A stretch of 6,574 bases of DNA, from NCBI GenBank assembly GCA_904502135.1, contig CAJGDE010000102.1, positions 1-6,574 on the forward strand. Direction: 5' to 3'. Below are positions 1-6,574 of this stretch, one piece after another. Under the pieces are notes generated by a model. The model was not told where the DNA came from, did no database searches, and saw nothing but the letters and a program-made list of their open reading frames with translations. The stretch comes from Kiritimatiellia bacterium. Its GTDB lineage: Bacteria; Verrucomicrobiota; Kiritimatiellia; RFP12; UBA1067. The translations under genes were made by a program, and so were the position numbers. Position 1 is the first letter of the stretch; each line of letters begins with the position of its first letter.

Positions 1-1457
1 CTGTAACTTTGAGCGTTGCCGGCATAACGCTTAAAGGTGCGGATGAAGAAGACGCTACAAAAACGGTACTTTTAGGACCAGGAACGACAAAAAATATGAC
101 TGGCGTTGTCGTTACAAAAAAAGCGACCATCTCTGATTTGACGATTAAAAATTTCTATTTGACGGGCAAAGGCGGTGCTGCCGTTGCCGGTGCAAACGGG
201 GCCGCGACTAAGGCGGATAATTTGATCGCGATAAATTGCCGAGTTGAGGCGAATCGTTCCAGTAGTGACAACCGTTACAATAGAGCGGCGGCGGTTTATG
301 GCGGCACGTGGAATAATTGTGTTTTTCTCTGTAACACCAATACGGTCGGAAATGGTGGGGCTGCTGATTCCGGGACTTTTAACAGTTGCGTATTTACAGG
401 GAATGTCGCGAAGTATTATGGCGGCGCCGTTTATAAGGGAACTTCTGTTAAATGCCGCTTTGAAAATAATACGACTTATACAGATACAACAGGCGGGTGT
501 GGCGGCGCTGTTTACGGCGGGACCTCGCGAGAGTGTGAATTTATCGGCAATAAAAGTTATCAAGGCGGAGCGGGCGGTTGCGCCGGTGAAGAGACGGCAA
601 AATTTTATGATTGTGTTTTCAGGAAAAATACGGCGCTTAAAATAAGCAATAATGGAGGTGACGGTGGAGCTTTATGCGGAGGAGGGAATGCCTACCTTAT
701 TGTTGAGAGGTGTTCGTTTTATAATAATGAAGCAAAAAACGATGAAGGAGGCGCGGCTAAATATGGAACATTTACAGATTGTTATTTTTTAGGAAATAAG
801 ACAAGCACAAGCGGAAATGGAGGTGCGCTGCGTAATGGTATTGCGACTCGCTGTATTTTCGATTCCAATACGGCGAAAAACGGAGGAGGAACTTATAATG
901 TTTCAGCCAATGAATGCGTTTATACGAATAATGTTTGTGCATCAACAGGGACTGGTATCGACGGTGCAGGTTCTGCCGTTTATGGAGGAACAATAAAAAA
1001 TTCTCTTATCATAAATAATAAGGAAGATAGTAGTCTTATAAAACGAGCCGGTACTGTGAACGGAGCTACATGCATAAACTGTACTCTCGTTGGAAATAAG
1101 ACAAGGGGATCTTACGGCGCCGCGCACGGCGGAACATTTAAAAATTGTATTGTAATCGATAATGATGTGGATGTTAATGGTGGCACACATTACAATACTT
1201 TGTACAATACAAAAGGCGGAAGTCCGACATTAAACGACTGTATTCAAACGGCGGACGCGAAGTTTAATGCGGGCGCGAAAGAGGACCTTCCGCACTATTA
1301 TCTTTGCGTGACCTCGCCTGCGCGAGATGCTGGTATGGATGTAGGTTGGACGAGCGCATCTGTCGATCTCCTCGGCAAAAAGCGCGTTTCAGGGGAAAAG
1401 GTTGATCTCGGGTGTTATGAATATAGATCGACAGGTCTTCAGTTGATAGTGCGCTAA
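1..1457 (+). CDS. Pmp-like right-handed beta-helix repeat protein, C-terminal part (5' truncated)
   Basis: The reading frame is open from the left edge (first full codon at base 3) and ends at TAA 1455-1457, so the N-terminus with any signal peptide lies outside the window. TTG at base 9 is an internal Leu in a continuous VTLSVAGITLKG stretch, not a start. From about 171 to 1250 the protein is a tandem repeat of degenerate 21-33 residue units. Each has a GGA-x-Y-x-GT turn followed by a strand C-x-F-x-x-N. These match the GGA[ILV] and FxxN tetrapeptides known from chlamydial polymorphic outer membrane proteins and other parallel beta-helices. The tail carries SPARDAG, DLLGKKR and VDLGCYEY, the usual ending of secreted beta-helix proteins, then stops at GLQLIVR. 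No autotransporter barrel, PEP-CTERM or other sorting tail is seen. Likely role: surface or secreted adhesin-like or glycan-binding protein; no catalytic site is recognisable. Confident about the fold, not about the function. Confidence 0.85.
   Translation, partial: VTLSVAGITLKGADEEDATKTVLLGPGTTKNMTGVVVTKKATISDLTIKNFYLTGKGGAAVAGANGAATKADNLIAINCRVEANRSSSDNRYNRAAAVYGGTWNNCVFLCNTNTVGNGGAADSGTFNSCVFTGNVAKYYGGAVYKGTSVKCRFENNTTYTDTTGGCGGAVYGGTSRECEFIGNKSYQGGAGGCAGEETAKFYDCVFRKNTALKISNNGGDGGALCGGGNAYLIVERCSFYNNEAKNDEGGAAKYGTFTDCYFLGNKTSTSGNGGALRNGIATRCIFDSNTAKNGGGTYNVSANECVYTNNVCASTGTGIDGAGSAVYGGTIKNSLIINNKEDSSLIKRAGTVNGATCINCTLVGNKTRGSYGAAHGGTFKNCIVIDNDVDVNGGTHYNTLYNTKGGSPTLNDCIQTADAKFNAGAKEDLPHYYLCVTSPARDAGMDVGWTSASVDLLGKKRVSGEKVDLGCYEYRSTGLQLIVR
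171..1250 (+). repeat. Protein-coding tandem beta-helix repeats (14 rungs) with a Cys/Asn ladder
   Basis: Fourteen consecutive units each place a Cys (or Ser) five residues before an Asn (or Asp). The Cys codons begin at 237, 318, 387, 453, 534, 612, 711, 780, 852, 915, 1080, 1146 and 1239. The remaining rung, at 1002, has TCT (Ser) in place of TGT. The spacing of 21 to 33 residues fits one turn of a parallel beta-helix with loops of varied length. Rungs 2 to 9 all have Phe two residues after the Cys. Later rungs have Tyr, Ile, Leu and Val there, so the aromatic stack ends towards the C-terminus. The repeats are diverged at DNA level, although fragments such as GGCGGCGCTGTTTACGGCGG recur in variant forms. 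Confidence 0.85.
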
Positions 1458-1475
1458 CATGTTAAAATGAAACGT

Positions 1476-1480
1476 AGGGG
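1476..1480 (+). promoter_or_regulatory. Shine-Dalgarno site deciding the GH78-like gene start
   Basis: AGGGG lies 7 bases before ATG 1488. The in-frame ATG at 1467 lies upstream of this site and has only GTTAAA before it, so it lacks a recognisable ribosome binding site. This favours 1488, which also gives a cleaner signal peptide. Confidence 0.6.
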
Positions 1481-1487
1481 AATTGAA

Positions 1488-3911
1488 ATGGTAAAATCAA
1501 GGATTGTTCTTAGTGTACTTTTGCTCGCCTGCTTTGGTGAGGCGAAAGTATTGTTTGCGGAAGAATCGGCTCTCAAAGTTGAGCGTCTTATTCGCCCGGC
1601 GCGTTTTGCTCGCGGTGAGACCAATCAAAATCGTCTCTCACTTTTTGATTCGGCCGCCTGGGTTACGCACGGCGATCTCGTTAAAGAAATTCAGCCCAAT
1701 GAGTTTCGCATTGTCCGCTTCCGTAAAGAATTTAACGTTACCGCCGAAAACCCAACCTTTGAGATAGATGTATCGGCAGATGAGCGTTTTTATCTGATGT
1801 GCGACGGAGAGTTTATCGCCAAAGGCCCTCATCGCGGAACTCCTGATAATTGGATGTTCCAAAGTTATAAGCTTACGCTAAAGCCCGGAAAGCACGTCAT
1901 GGAGGCTGTCGTTTGGAAGCATACCGAAGGCAACGCTCCCCGTGCGCAGCTTTCCATCAGACTTGCTTTCGCTCTCGCCGCCTCCAAGCCATACGATAAA
2001 GAACTTACTACGGGCGTAGCTCCTTGGCTCGCGGGTATCGTTGAAGGCGTCTCGGAAAACGGATATGAGGGTGGCCCTTGGGGAGCGGGCGCGCAAAATA
2101 AGGCTATAGGTGCCGGGATGTATGCGCTTATGCCTTCTCAGTTTAAGGCTACAGCTAATGTTCGCTCTGCCATTAGAGGCATTCCCTCTCTTGGAGGAGA
2201 CCGTACCGGAGACTGGCAGACATATCCTTCGCAGATAAAAGATCAGCTCCATAGGCGTATATCGCTCGGGCGCTCAGTTACGAGCGCGTTTAATACTCCG
2301 ATGACGATTGCGCCCAATACGGTTGTGACAAATATCTTTGATCTTGGTGAATACCGCTCGGCATATCCTTATCTCGTCATATCCGGCGGGCGCGGCGCTA
2401 CAGTCGTCTGGCGCTGGGCGGAGTCGCTTGTAGATCCTGCAAACGGCTTTAAATATAACCGTAATGACTGGAAGGGGAAAAAGTTTGAAGGCTTCGGCGA
2501 TACATTCATAAGCGACGGGCGCAAGAGGGCGGAATTTTCTTCGTCATGGTTTCGCTGCGGCCGCTGGTGTCAGATCGTCATTGAGACAAAAGACGAGCCG
2601 CTTGCGATCGATGATATTTCTCTCATAGAGTCGCGCTATCCTCTTGAGTGTGAATCTAAATTCTCTTCGCCGCAGATGTCCGACGCAAAGGCGATTGAAG
2701 ATATTTGTGCGCGCAGCATGAAGATGTGCTCGCATGAGATGTTCTTCGATTGCCCGTTTTATGAGCAGCAGATGTACCCTGGAGATACGAGAACGCAGCT
2801 TAATGTCGTATCGGCCATGACATCAGACGATTCTCTCATCCGCCGCGCGATTGAGATTTATGATCTTTCAAAGTTCAGCGATGGACTTGTGCCTTTTAAT
2901 TATCCCACGACTGGCCGCCAGGAAGGTCTTTCCTACACGCTTTGCTACTTGCTCATGTACGGCGATTATGTAAAAAACCACTCTTCGAAAGAATGGCTTA
3001 AGGCAAGGCTTCCCGGCATTCGCAATACTCTTTCGGGAATTGAGTATTATGCGCGTGAAGACGGCCTTTTGGCGGAGGTTCCAGGCTGGACGTTTATCGA
3101 TTGGCCCAAAACGAAAGATTGGGTTTTCGGCACACCTCCCGGCGGACGAGAAAGAAAACCGATAGGGCCTCTTAACGGTTTTTGGCTTCTTGCCTTGAGG
3201 GCGGGCGCAGAAGTTGAAAAGGCTCTCGGCAACGACGCAATGGCTTCCCACTGGAGCTGCTTAGCCGAGAAGGTCGCCTCTTCCTGCAGAAAAACTTTCT
3301 GGGACGAAAAACGCGGGCTTTTCTCTGACGATCTCGATAAGAAGCATTTTTCGGAGCATACCCAGTCGCTTATGCTTCTTGGCGATGCGCTTAAGGGTGA
3401 TGAAGCGCGCTCCTGCTTCGAAAAGCTCATAACAGACCCTTCGCTCGTTCGCGCGACAGTTTATTTTAAGTACTATCTTTTCGAGACTTATTTTAAATTC
3501 TCAAGAGCAGATCTCTTCTTTAGAGATCTTGATCTTTGGCGCAGTTATCTGAAACTTGGCTGCACCACATGCATTGAGGAGCCTGAAACTCCCGAAAAGA
3601 GCGCCCGCAGCGATTGTCACGCCTGGGGAGCGCATCCGCTTTACTTTATGCGCGCTAAAGTGGCGGGAATCATGCCGGGAGCGCCTTTCTTCGAGAAGGT
3701 TTTGATAGCTCCTCAGCCCGGACACCTTAAAGAGATCAGCGCCCAGTGGCCGCATCCGAGCGGAAAGATGATTGAGGTGGAGCTTAAGTTTGACGGCGAG
3801 AATGTTACCGGCAGCGTGACAACTCCAGTTCCAGGCGTATTTGACTGGCGCGGGCGGAAAATCCCTCTCGCCTCAGGCAAGAACGTTATCTCTTTAACGG
3901 CGAATAAATAA
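1488..3911 (+). CDS. Secreted GH78-like glycoside hydrolase (alpha-L-rhamnosidase family)
   Basis: Predicted 807-residue exported enzyme of the alpha-L-rhamnosidase (GH78) superfamily, which cleaves terminal rhamnose from plant or bacterial glycans. The start MVKSRIVLSVLLLACFGEA gives a basic n-region and hydrophobic core, with likely cleavage near VLFA-EE (about residue 24). An in-frame ATG at 1467 would add seven residues. Layout: jelly-roll sandwich about 70-160 (FYLMCDGEFIAKGPHRGTP), second sandwich about 269-384 ending in the WFRCGRWCQIVIE and EPLAIDDI strands, (alpha/alpha)6 barrel about 396-718, and C-terminal sandwich about 725-807. The GH78 acid motif appears as DCPFYEQQMYPGDTR with D421, E426 and D433, the spacing of classical DCPTRERxGWTGD. 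TTCIEE supplies the likely second catalytic Glu (E697), followed by the family's DCHAWGAHP at 709-717. The Arg and Trp of the classical motif are replaced, so the substrate may not be a simple rhamnoside. It starts 30 bases after the beta-helix gene and may be co-transcribed with it. Confidence 0.85.
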   Translation: MVKSRIVLSVLLLACFGEAKVLFAEESALKVERLIRPARFARGETNQNRLSLFDSAAWVTHGDLVKEIQPNEFRIVRFRKEFNVTAENPTFEIDVSADERFYLMCDGEFIAKGPHRGTPDNWMFQSYKLTLKPGKHVMEAVVWKHTEGNAPRAQLSIRLAFALAASKPYDKELTTGVAPWLAGIVEGVSENGYEGGPWGAGAQNKAIGAGMYALMPSQFKATANVRSAIRGIPSLGGDRTGDWQTYPSQIKDQLHRRISLGRSVTSAFNTPMTIAPNTVVTNIFDLGEYRSAYPYLVISGGRGATVVWRWAESLVDPANGFKYNRNDWKGKKFEGFGDTFISDGRKRAEFSSSWFRCGRWCQIVIETKDEPLAIDDISLIESRYPLECESKFSSPQMSDAKAIEDICARSMKMCSHEMFFDCPFYEQQMYPGDTRTQLNVVSAMTSDDSLIRRAIEIYDLSKFSDGLVPFNYPTTGRQEGLSYTLCYLLMYGDYVKNHSSKEWLKARLPGIRNTLSGIEYYAREDGLLAEVPGWTFIDWPKTKDWVFGTPPGGRERKPIGPLNGFWLLALRAGAEVEKALGNDAMASHWSCLAEKVASSCRKTFWDEKRGLFSDDLDKKHFSEHTQSLMLLGDALKGDEARSCFEKLITDPSLVRATVYFKYYLFETYFKFSRADLFFRDLDLWRSYLKLGCTTCIEEPETPEKSARSDCHAWGAHPLYFMRAKVAGIMPGAPFFEKVLIAPQPGHLKEISAQWPHPSGKMIEVELKFDGENVTGSVTTPVPGVFDWRGRKIPLASGKNVISLTANK

Positions 3912-3926
3912 GTTTAAAACAGACGA

Positions 3927-3955
3927 TTACTTAAAAATTCAGAATTTGGTATAAT
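3927..3955 (+). promoter_or_regulatory. Predicted extended -10 sigma-70 type promoter for the isomerase gene
   Basis: A perfect TATAAT at 3950-3955 is preceded directly by TGG (3947-3949), giving an extended -10 element. At 17 bases upstream the hexamer TTACTT (3927-3932) is a poor -35, as is common where an extended -10 is present. Transcription would begin near 3962, leaving a leader of about 25 bases before ATG 3987. The surrounding gap is strongly AT-rich compared with both flanking genes. The promoter call is an inference from consensus match only. Confidence 0.6.
3935..3947. promoter_or_regulatory. Small interrupted palindrome inside the promoter spacer, possible operator
   Basis: AAATTC-A-GAATTT is a perfect 6-base inverted repeat around one central base, placed between the -35 position and the -10 hexamer. 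A protein bound here would block the promoter. Short AT-rich palindromes also arise by chance in such DNA, and no regulator gene is in the window, so this is weak evidence. Confidence 0.2.
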
Positions 3956-3974
3956 TTAAACTCACTAATTTTTT

Positions 3975-3978
3975 GGAG
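3975..3978 (+). promoter_or_regulatory. Shine-Dalgarno site of the parvulin gene
   Basis: GGAG lies 8 bases before ATG 3987, in an otherwise A/T-rich leader. It is the clearest ribosome binding site in the window and fixes the start of the isomerase. Confidence 0.7.
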
Positions 3979-3986
3979 AAAAAGAA

Positions 3987-4871
3987 ATGAAAAAAGCAAT
4001 TGTAAACGGTGTGGAAATCAGTCAAGAGGCTGTTAATTTCGAGCTTGATAGGCTTGTTAGGTTTTATGCTACGCACGGCATGAGCATGGATGAAGTGAAG
4101 GCGAATCTCCCTAAGCTGGAAGAGCGCGCCCTTGACCAGGCGATCGGTGCGAAACTGCTTCTCGACCGCGCGGCCGAACTGGATATGCCCGTAACAAAGG
4201 CCGATGTCGATAATGAAATCGCGAAAGTGGTGATGCAGGTCGGCGGGGAAGAGAATTTTAAAAAGGCTCTCGCGGCGCAAGGCGTGACGGAAGAAGCCTT
4301 CCGCAAGGAATTGGAGAAGGGTGCGCGGGTCAACAAGCTTGTCGAGCAGGCCTGCAGCGAAGTTCCGCAGCCGACAGAGGAGGAGATCGCCTCTTTCTAT
4401 GAAGCGCACAAGGCCGAGTATGTCACGCCGCCGCAAGTTCTCTGCCAGCACATTCTGGTTAAGGCCGAGGAAGATGCTCTGCCTGAAATCAAGTCTGCCG
4501 CGTTTGAGAAGATTAGAGCCATTCGCGAGCGCATAGTTTCGGGCGGCGATTTTTCAGAGGAGGCGAAAAAGAATTCAGATTGCCCGAGCGGCGCCGAAGG
4601 AGGAAGTCTTGGCTGGTTCTCGCCCGGAATGATGGTTCCTGAGTTTGATGCCGCAGCCTTCGGAATGAAGAAGGGTGAAGTTAGCGACATCGTTACCACG
4701 CAGTTTGGCTATCATATCATATACAAAGCCGATGAGCGCGTCGCGGCGGAGCAGACATTGGTCGATGTGCACGATCAGATCTGCGATTTGCTGCGCCATG
4801 AATCACGCGGTCGCGCAATGGACGCTTTTGTTTCTGAGCTCAGAGAAAAAGCGAACATTGAGTATCGTTGA
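3987..4871 (+). CDS. Parvulin-type peptidyl-prolyl cis-trans isomerase, apparently cytoplasmic (SurA/NifM-like layout)
   Basis: A 294-residue protein that should catalyse cis-trans isomerisation of Xaa-Pro bonds and act as a folding helper. The N-terminal half (about 1-145) is helical and charged, opening with the VNGVEIS motif often seen at the start of SurA_N-like domains, and including ALDQAIGAKLLLDRA and the linker PTEEEIASFYEAH. The parvulin (Rotamase) domain spans about 149-249. It shows QHILVK with H155, GGSLGWFSPGMMVPEFDAA at 205-223, the KKGEVSDIV strand and QFGYHIIY with H243. Both conserved parvulin histidines are present, so it is probably active. There is no signal peptide or lipobox: the protein begins MKKAIVNGVEI, which lacks a hydrophobic core. 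This separates it from periplasmic SurA and PrsA and places it with NifM-like or other cytosolic parvulins. It has its own promoter and Shine-Dalgarno site and lies 39 bases before the FAD-lipoprotein gene. The client is unknown. Confidence 0.9.
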   Translation: MKKAIVNGVEISQEAVNFELDRLVRFYATHGMSMDEVKANLPKLEERALDQAIGAKLLLDRAAELDMPVTKADVDNEIAKVVMQVGGEENFKKALAAQGVTEEAFRKELEKGARVNKLVEQACSEVPQPTEEEIASFYEAHKAEYVTPPQVLCQHILVKAEEDALPEIKSAAFEKIRAIRERIVSGGDFSEEAKKNSDCPSGAEGGSLGWFSPGMMVPEFDAAAFGMKKGEVSDIVTTQFGYHIIYKADERVAAEQTLVDVHDQICDLLRHESRGRAMDAFVSELREKANIEYR

Positions 4872-4910
4872 TGATAAGCACTTGTCTTTAATTCTGATTG
4901 AAGCGTTCAA

Positions 4911-6574
4911 ATGATGAAGCAGATTATTGTGTTTTCGGCGGCTATTATGTCGCTCTTAGGTTGCGCGAAAAAAGAGAAGGTGTGGGACGTTGTCATATAC
5001 GGCTCTACGCCTGCGGCTCTGACCGCCGCGATCGAAGCGAAGGATCTCGGTAAAAGCGCGGTGATAATATCGCCTGAATCTCGCATCGGCGGTTTGACGA
5101 CGGGAGGTTTGGGGCAGACTGATATCGGAAACAAATCCGCTTTCGGAGCTTTGGCGCTTCAGTTTTACCGCGACATCGCATCGTACTACAAAAATCCATC
5201 GAGCTGGAAATGGCAGGAAAGGCAGGCGTATCTGCCCGATGGCCAGTGCGCAGGCACCAAGGGCGAAGATTCAATGTGGACGTTTGAGCCTTCTGCGGCG
5301 CTTAAAGTTCTTTTAGATTGGGAACGCCGCTATAAGCTTGACATTAGGCGCGGTGAGAAGCTTGACCGCTCGCCGCTGGGAGTACTCAAGACGGGCTCGA
5401 AGATCGTTGAGATAAAAACTCTTTCCGGCAAGAGCTACAAAGGCAAGGTTTTTGTCGATGCGACATACGAGGGCGATCTTCTCGCGGCGGCAGGTGTTGA
5501 GTATACAGTAGGCAGAGAGGCGAATTCCCTTTACAATGAAACCGTTAACGGAAATGCTCCGTCCGCTCGCGGCAGTCACCATCATAACTTCGAGATCGGG
5601 GTCGACCCTTACGTTGTCGAAGGCGACAGCTCAAGCGGCCTTCTGCCGAACGTCGAGGCTTACGATCCGAATGAAAAGATCGGCGATGGCGACAAGCGCG
5701 TTCAGGCCTACTGTTTCAGAATGTGCTTAACAGACGTGCCTGAGAACCGTATCGCTTTTGAAAAGCCTGACGGGTATCGCGAGATTGATTATGAACTTCT
5801 CTTTCGCAATTTCGCTCTTCAACAGAAGAATCACCCGAATTGGTTTGCGAAAGATTCAAGGCCGAGCTATAACGGGAAGGGCTTTCCTTGGATAAATTCG
5901 TTTATGCCCAACAGAAAGACCGATACGAACAATTCGCTCGCTTTTTCGTCTGATTTCATCGGACGCAATTGGGCGTGGCCAGAGGCGTCGTATGAAGAGC
6001 GCGAGAAGATTTTGAAAGAGCATCTTGATTATCAGCGCGGCCTTATGTGGACGCTTGCCAATCATCCGCGTGTGCCTGAGGCTGTTCGCAGGGAGTTTTC
6101 CCGCTGGGGGACGTGCAAGGATGAATTTCTTGATGGTCTTGGCAACGGCTGGCAGAGTCAGCTTTATGTCCGCGAAGGCCGCAGAATGGTCGGCGAGTAT
6201 GTTATGACGGAACACAATTGCCGTGGCTCGATTACAGCTCCCCGCCCGATCGCCATGGGCGCTTACGGTATGGATTCTCATCATGTGCGCCGCCGTGTTA
6301 CAAAGGACGGCTATGTGTATAATGAAGGCAATGTCGAGGATTATATCTCCTGCGACGGAAAAACGCGCTTCCCGCCGTATCCGATCGACTTCGGCGCCAT
6401 TCTTCCTAAGAAGGCGCAGTGCGAGAATTTGGTTGTCTCTGTTGCGATATCCGCTTCTCACATCGCTTTTGGTTCTATCCGCATGGAGCCGGTTTTCTTT
6501 GCGCTCGGTCAGGTTGCAGGCGCTACGGCAGCTCTGTCGATTGATGCGGATAAAGCCGTACAAGATATAGATTA
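4911..6574 (+). CDS. FAD-dependent oxidoreductase lipoprotein (FAD_oxidored family), 3' truncated
   Basis: The frame from ATG 4911 stays open to the right edge, giving 554 full codons and no stop. ATG 4914 is an equal alternative start. The N-terminus MMKQIIVFSAAIMSLLGC is a lipoprotein signal with lipobox LLGC, so C18 should be lipidated and the enzyme membrane-anchored outside the cytoplasm. The dinucleotide-binding fold follows at once: DVVIYGSTPAALTAAI (26-41) and a second strand leading to RIGGLTTGGLGQTD (58-71), the FAD_oxidored hallmark. VDATYEGDLLAAAGVEY lies mid-protein. REGRRMVGEYVMTE begins at about 421, and ASHIAFGSIRMEPVFFALGQ sits near the end (R524, P527, G533), as in the family's C-terminal FAD-contacting region. 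Probably only a few tens of residues are missing. The substrate is unknown; relatives are common near glycan-degrading genes, and some carry doubtful labels such as xanthan lyase. The ribosome binding site is weak (GAAG at 4900). It is probably co-transcribed with the upstream isomerase gene. Confidence 0.88.
   Translation, partial: MMKQIIVFSAAIMSLLGCAKKEKVWDVVIYGSTPAALTAAIEAKDLGKSAVIISPESRIGGLTTGGLGQTDIGNKSAFGALALQFYRDIASYYKNPSSWKWQERQAYLPDGQCAGTKGEDSMWTFEPSAALKVLLDWERRYKLDIRRGEKLDRSPLGVLKTGSKIVEIKTLSGKSYKGKVFVDATYEGDLLAAAGVEYTVGREANSLYNETVNGNAPSARGSHHHNFEIGVDPYVVEGDSSSGLLPNVEAYDPNEKIGDGDKRVQAYCFRMCLTDVPENRIAFEKPDGYREIDYELLFRNFALQQKNHPNWFAKDSRPSYNGKGFPWINSFMPNRKTDTNNSLAFSSDFIGRNWAWPEASYEEREKILKEHLDYQRGLMWTLANHPRVPEAVRREFSRWGTCKDEFLDGLGNGWQSQLYVREGRRMVGEYVMTEHNCRGSITAPRPIAMGAYGMDSHHVRRRVTKDGYVYNEGNVEDYISCDGKTRFPPYPIDFGAILPKKAQCENLVVSVAISASHIAFGSIRMEPVFFALGQVAGATAALSIDADKAVQDID

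Noticed and set aside
9..11. TTG as the start codon of the beta-helix gene
   Set aside because: The frame is open upstream to the window edge, there is no ribosome binding site, and no signal peptide follows. The residue is an ordinary Leu inside a strand.
171..1250. DNA tandem repeat or CRISPR-like array
   Set aside because: The periodicity is at protein level only. Unit length varies from 63 to 99 bases in whole codons and unit sequences are strongly diverged, which fits beta-helix rungs and not a direct-repeat array.
3911..3962. Inverted repeat AGTTTAAA ... TTTAAACT around the promoter gap as a terminator
   Set aside because: The arms are eight bases of almost pure A/T, each nearly self-palindromic, separated by 36 bases, with no GC stem and no following T-run in the right place. 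It is more likely chance in AT-rich DNA.
3939..4451. Minus-strand open frame of 170 codons across the start of the isomerase gene
   Set aside because: It covers the promoter gap and the conserved isomerase coding region. The product shows no family motif, and its frame is explained by codon bias of the plus-strand gene.
4872..4910. Search for a promoter or terminator between the isomerase and oxidoreductase genes
   Set aside because: The 39 bases contain no convincing -10/-35 pair and no stable hairpin, which favours co-transcription.
5856..6563. Long open frame of 235 codons on the minus strand
   Set aside because: It lies fully antisense to the well-supported FAD oxidoreductase, whose family motifs run through this stretch. 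The translation has no recognisable domain and reads like a low-complexity shadow rich in Arg, Ile and Ala.

Overview
The window holds four genes, all on the plus strand, tightly packed, with no RNA gene, mobile element or CRISPR array visible. The first gene is cut by the left edge and the last by the right edge. The mix of proteins suggests a free-living or gut-type member of the PVC superphylum, of the Verrucomicrobiota, Kiritimatiellota or Lentisphaerota kind. It includes a Pmp-like (chlamydial polymorphic outer membrane protein-like) repeat beta-helix protein, a secreted GH78-type hydrolase with a DCP-x-YEQ motif, and a lipoprotein of the FAD_oxidored family. This placement is inferred from protein-family habit, not from any phylogenetic marker in the window.

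Left part (1 to 1457): the C-terminal portion of a large extracellular or outer-membrane right-handed beta-helix protein. It has about fourteen rungs, each ending in a C-x-(F/aliphatic)-x-x-N signature. After the helix comes the usual terminal motif of such proteins (SPARDAG ... DLLGKKR ... VDLGCYEY). Thirty bases later a secreted GH78-like (alpha-L-rhamnosidase family) glycoside hydrolase begins (1488 to 3911). It has a signal peptide, two beta-sandwich domains, an (alpha/alpha)6 barrel and a C-terminal sandwich.

Middle (3912 to 3986): a 75-base AT-rich gap carries a good extended -10 promoter (TGG-TATAAT) and a clear Shine-Dalgarno site. A new transcription unit therefore starts here.

Right part (3987 to 6574): a parvulin-type peptidyl-prolyl isomerase without a signal peptide. 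After 39 bases comes a lipoprotein of the FAD-dependent oxidoreductase (FAD_oxidored) family, which runs off the window just short of its expected C-terminus. Three of the four products are exported or surface proteins, and at least two (GH78, FAD oxidoreductase) belong to families that often occur near glycan-degrading loci. A role in extracellular polysaccharide attack plus sugar oxidation is plausible but not proven. I saw no convincing new biological system. The most distinctive structure is the cysteine/asparagine ladder of the beta-helix protein.
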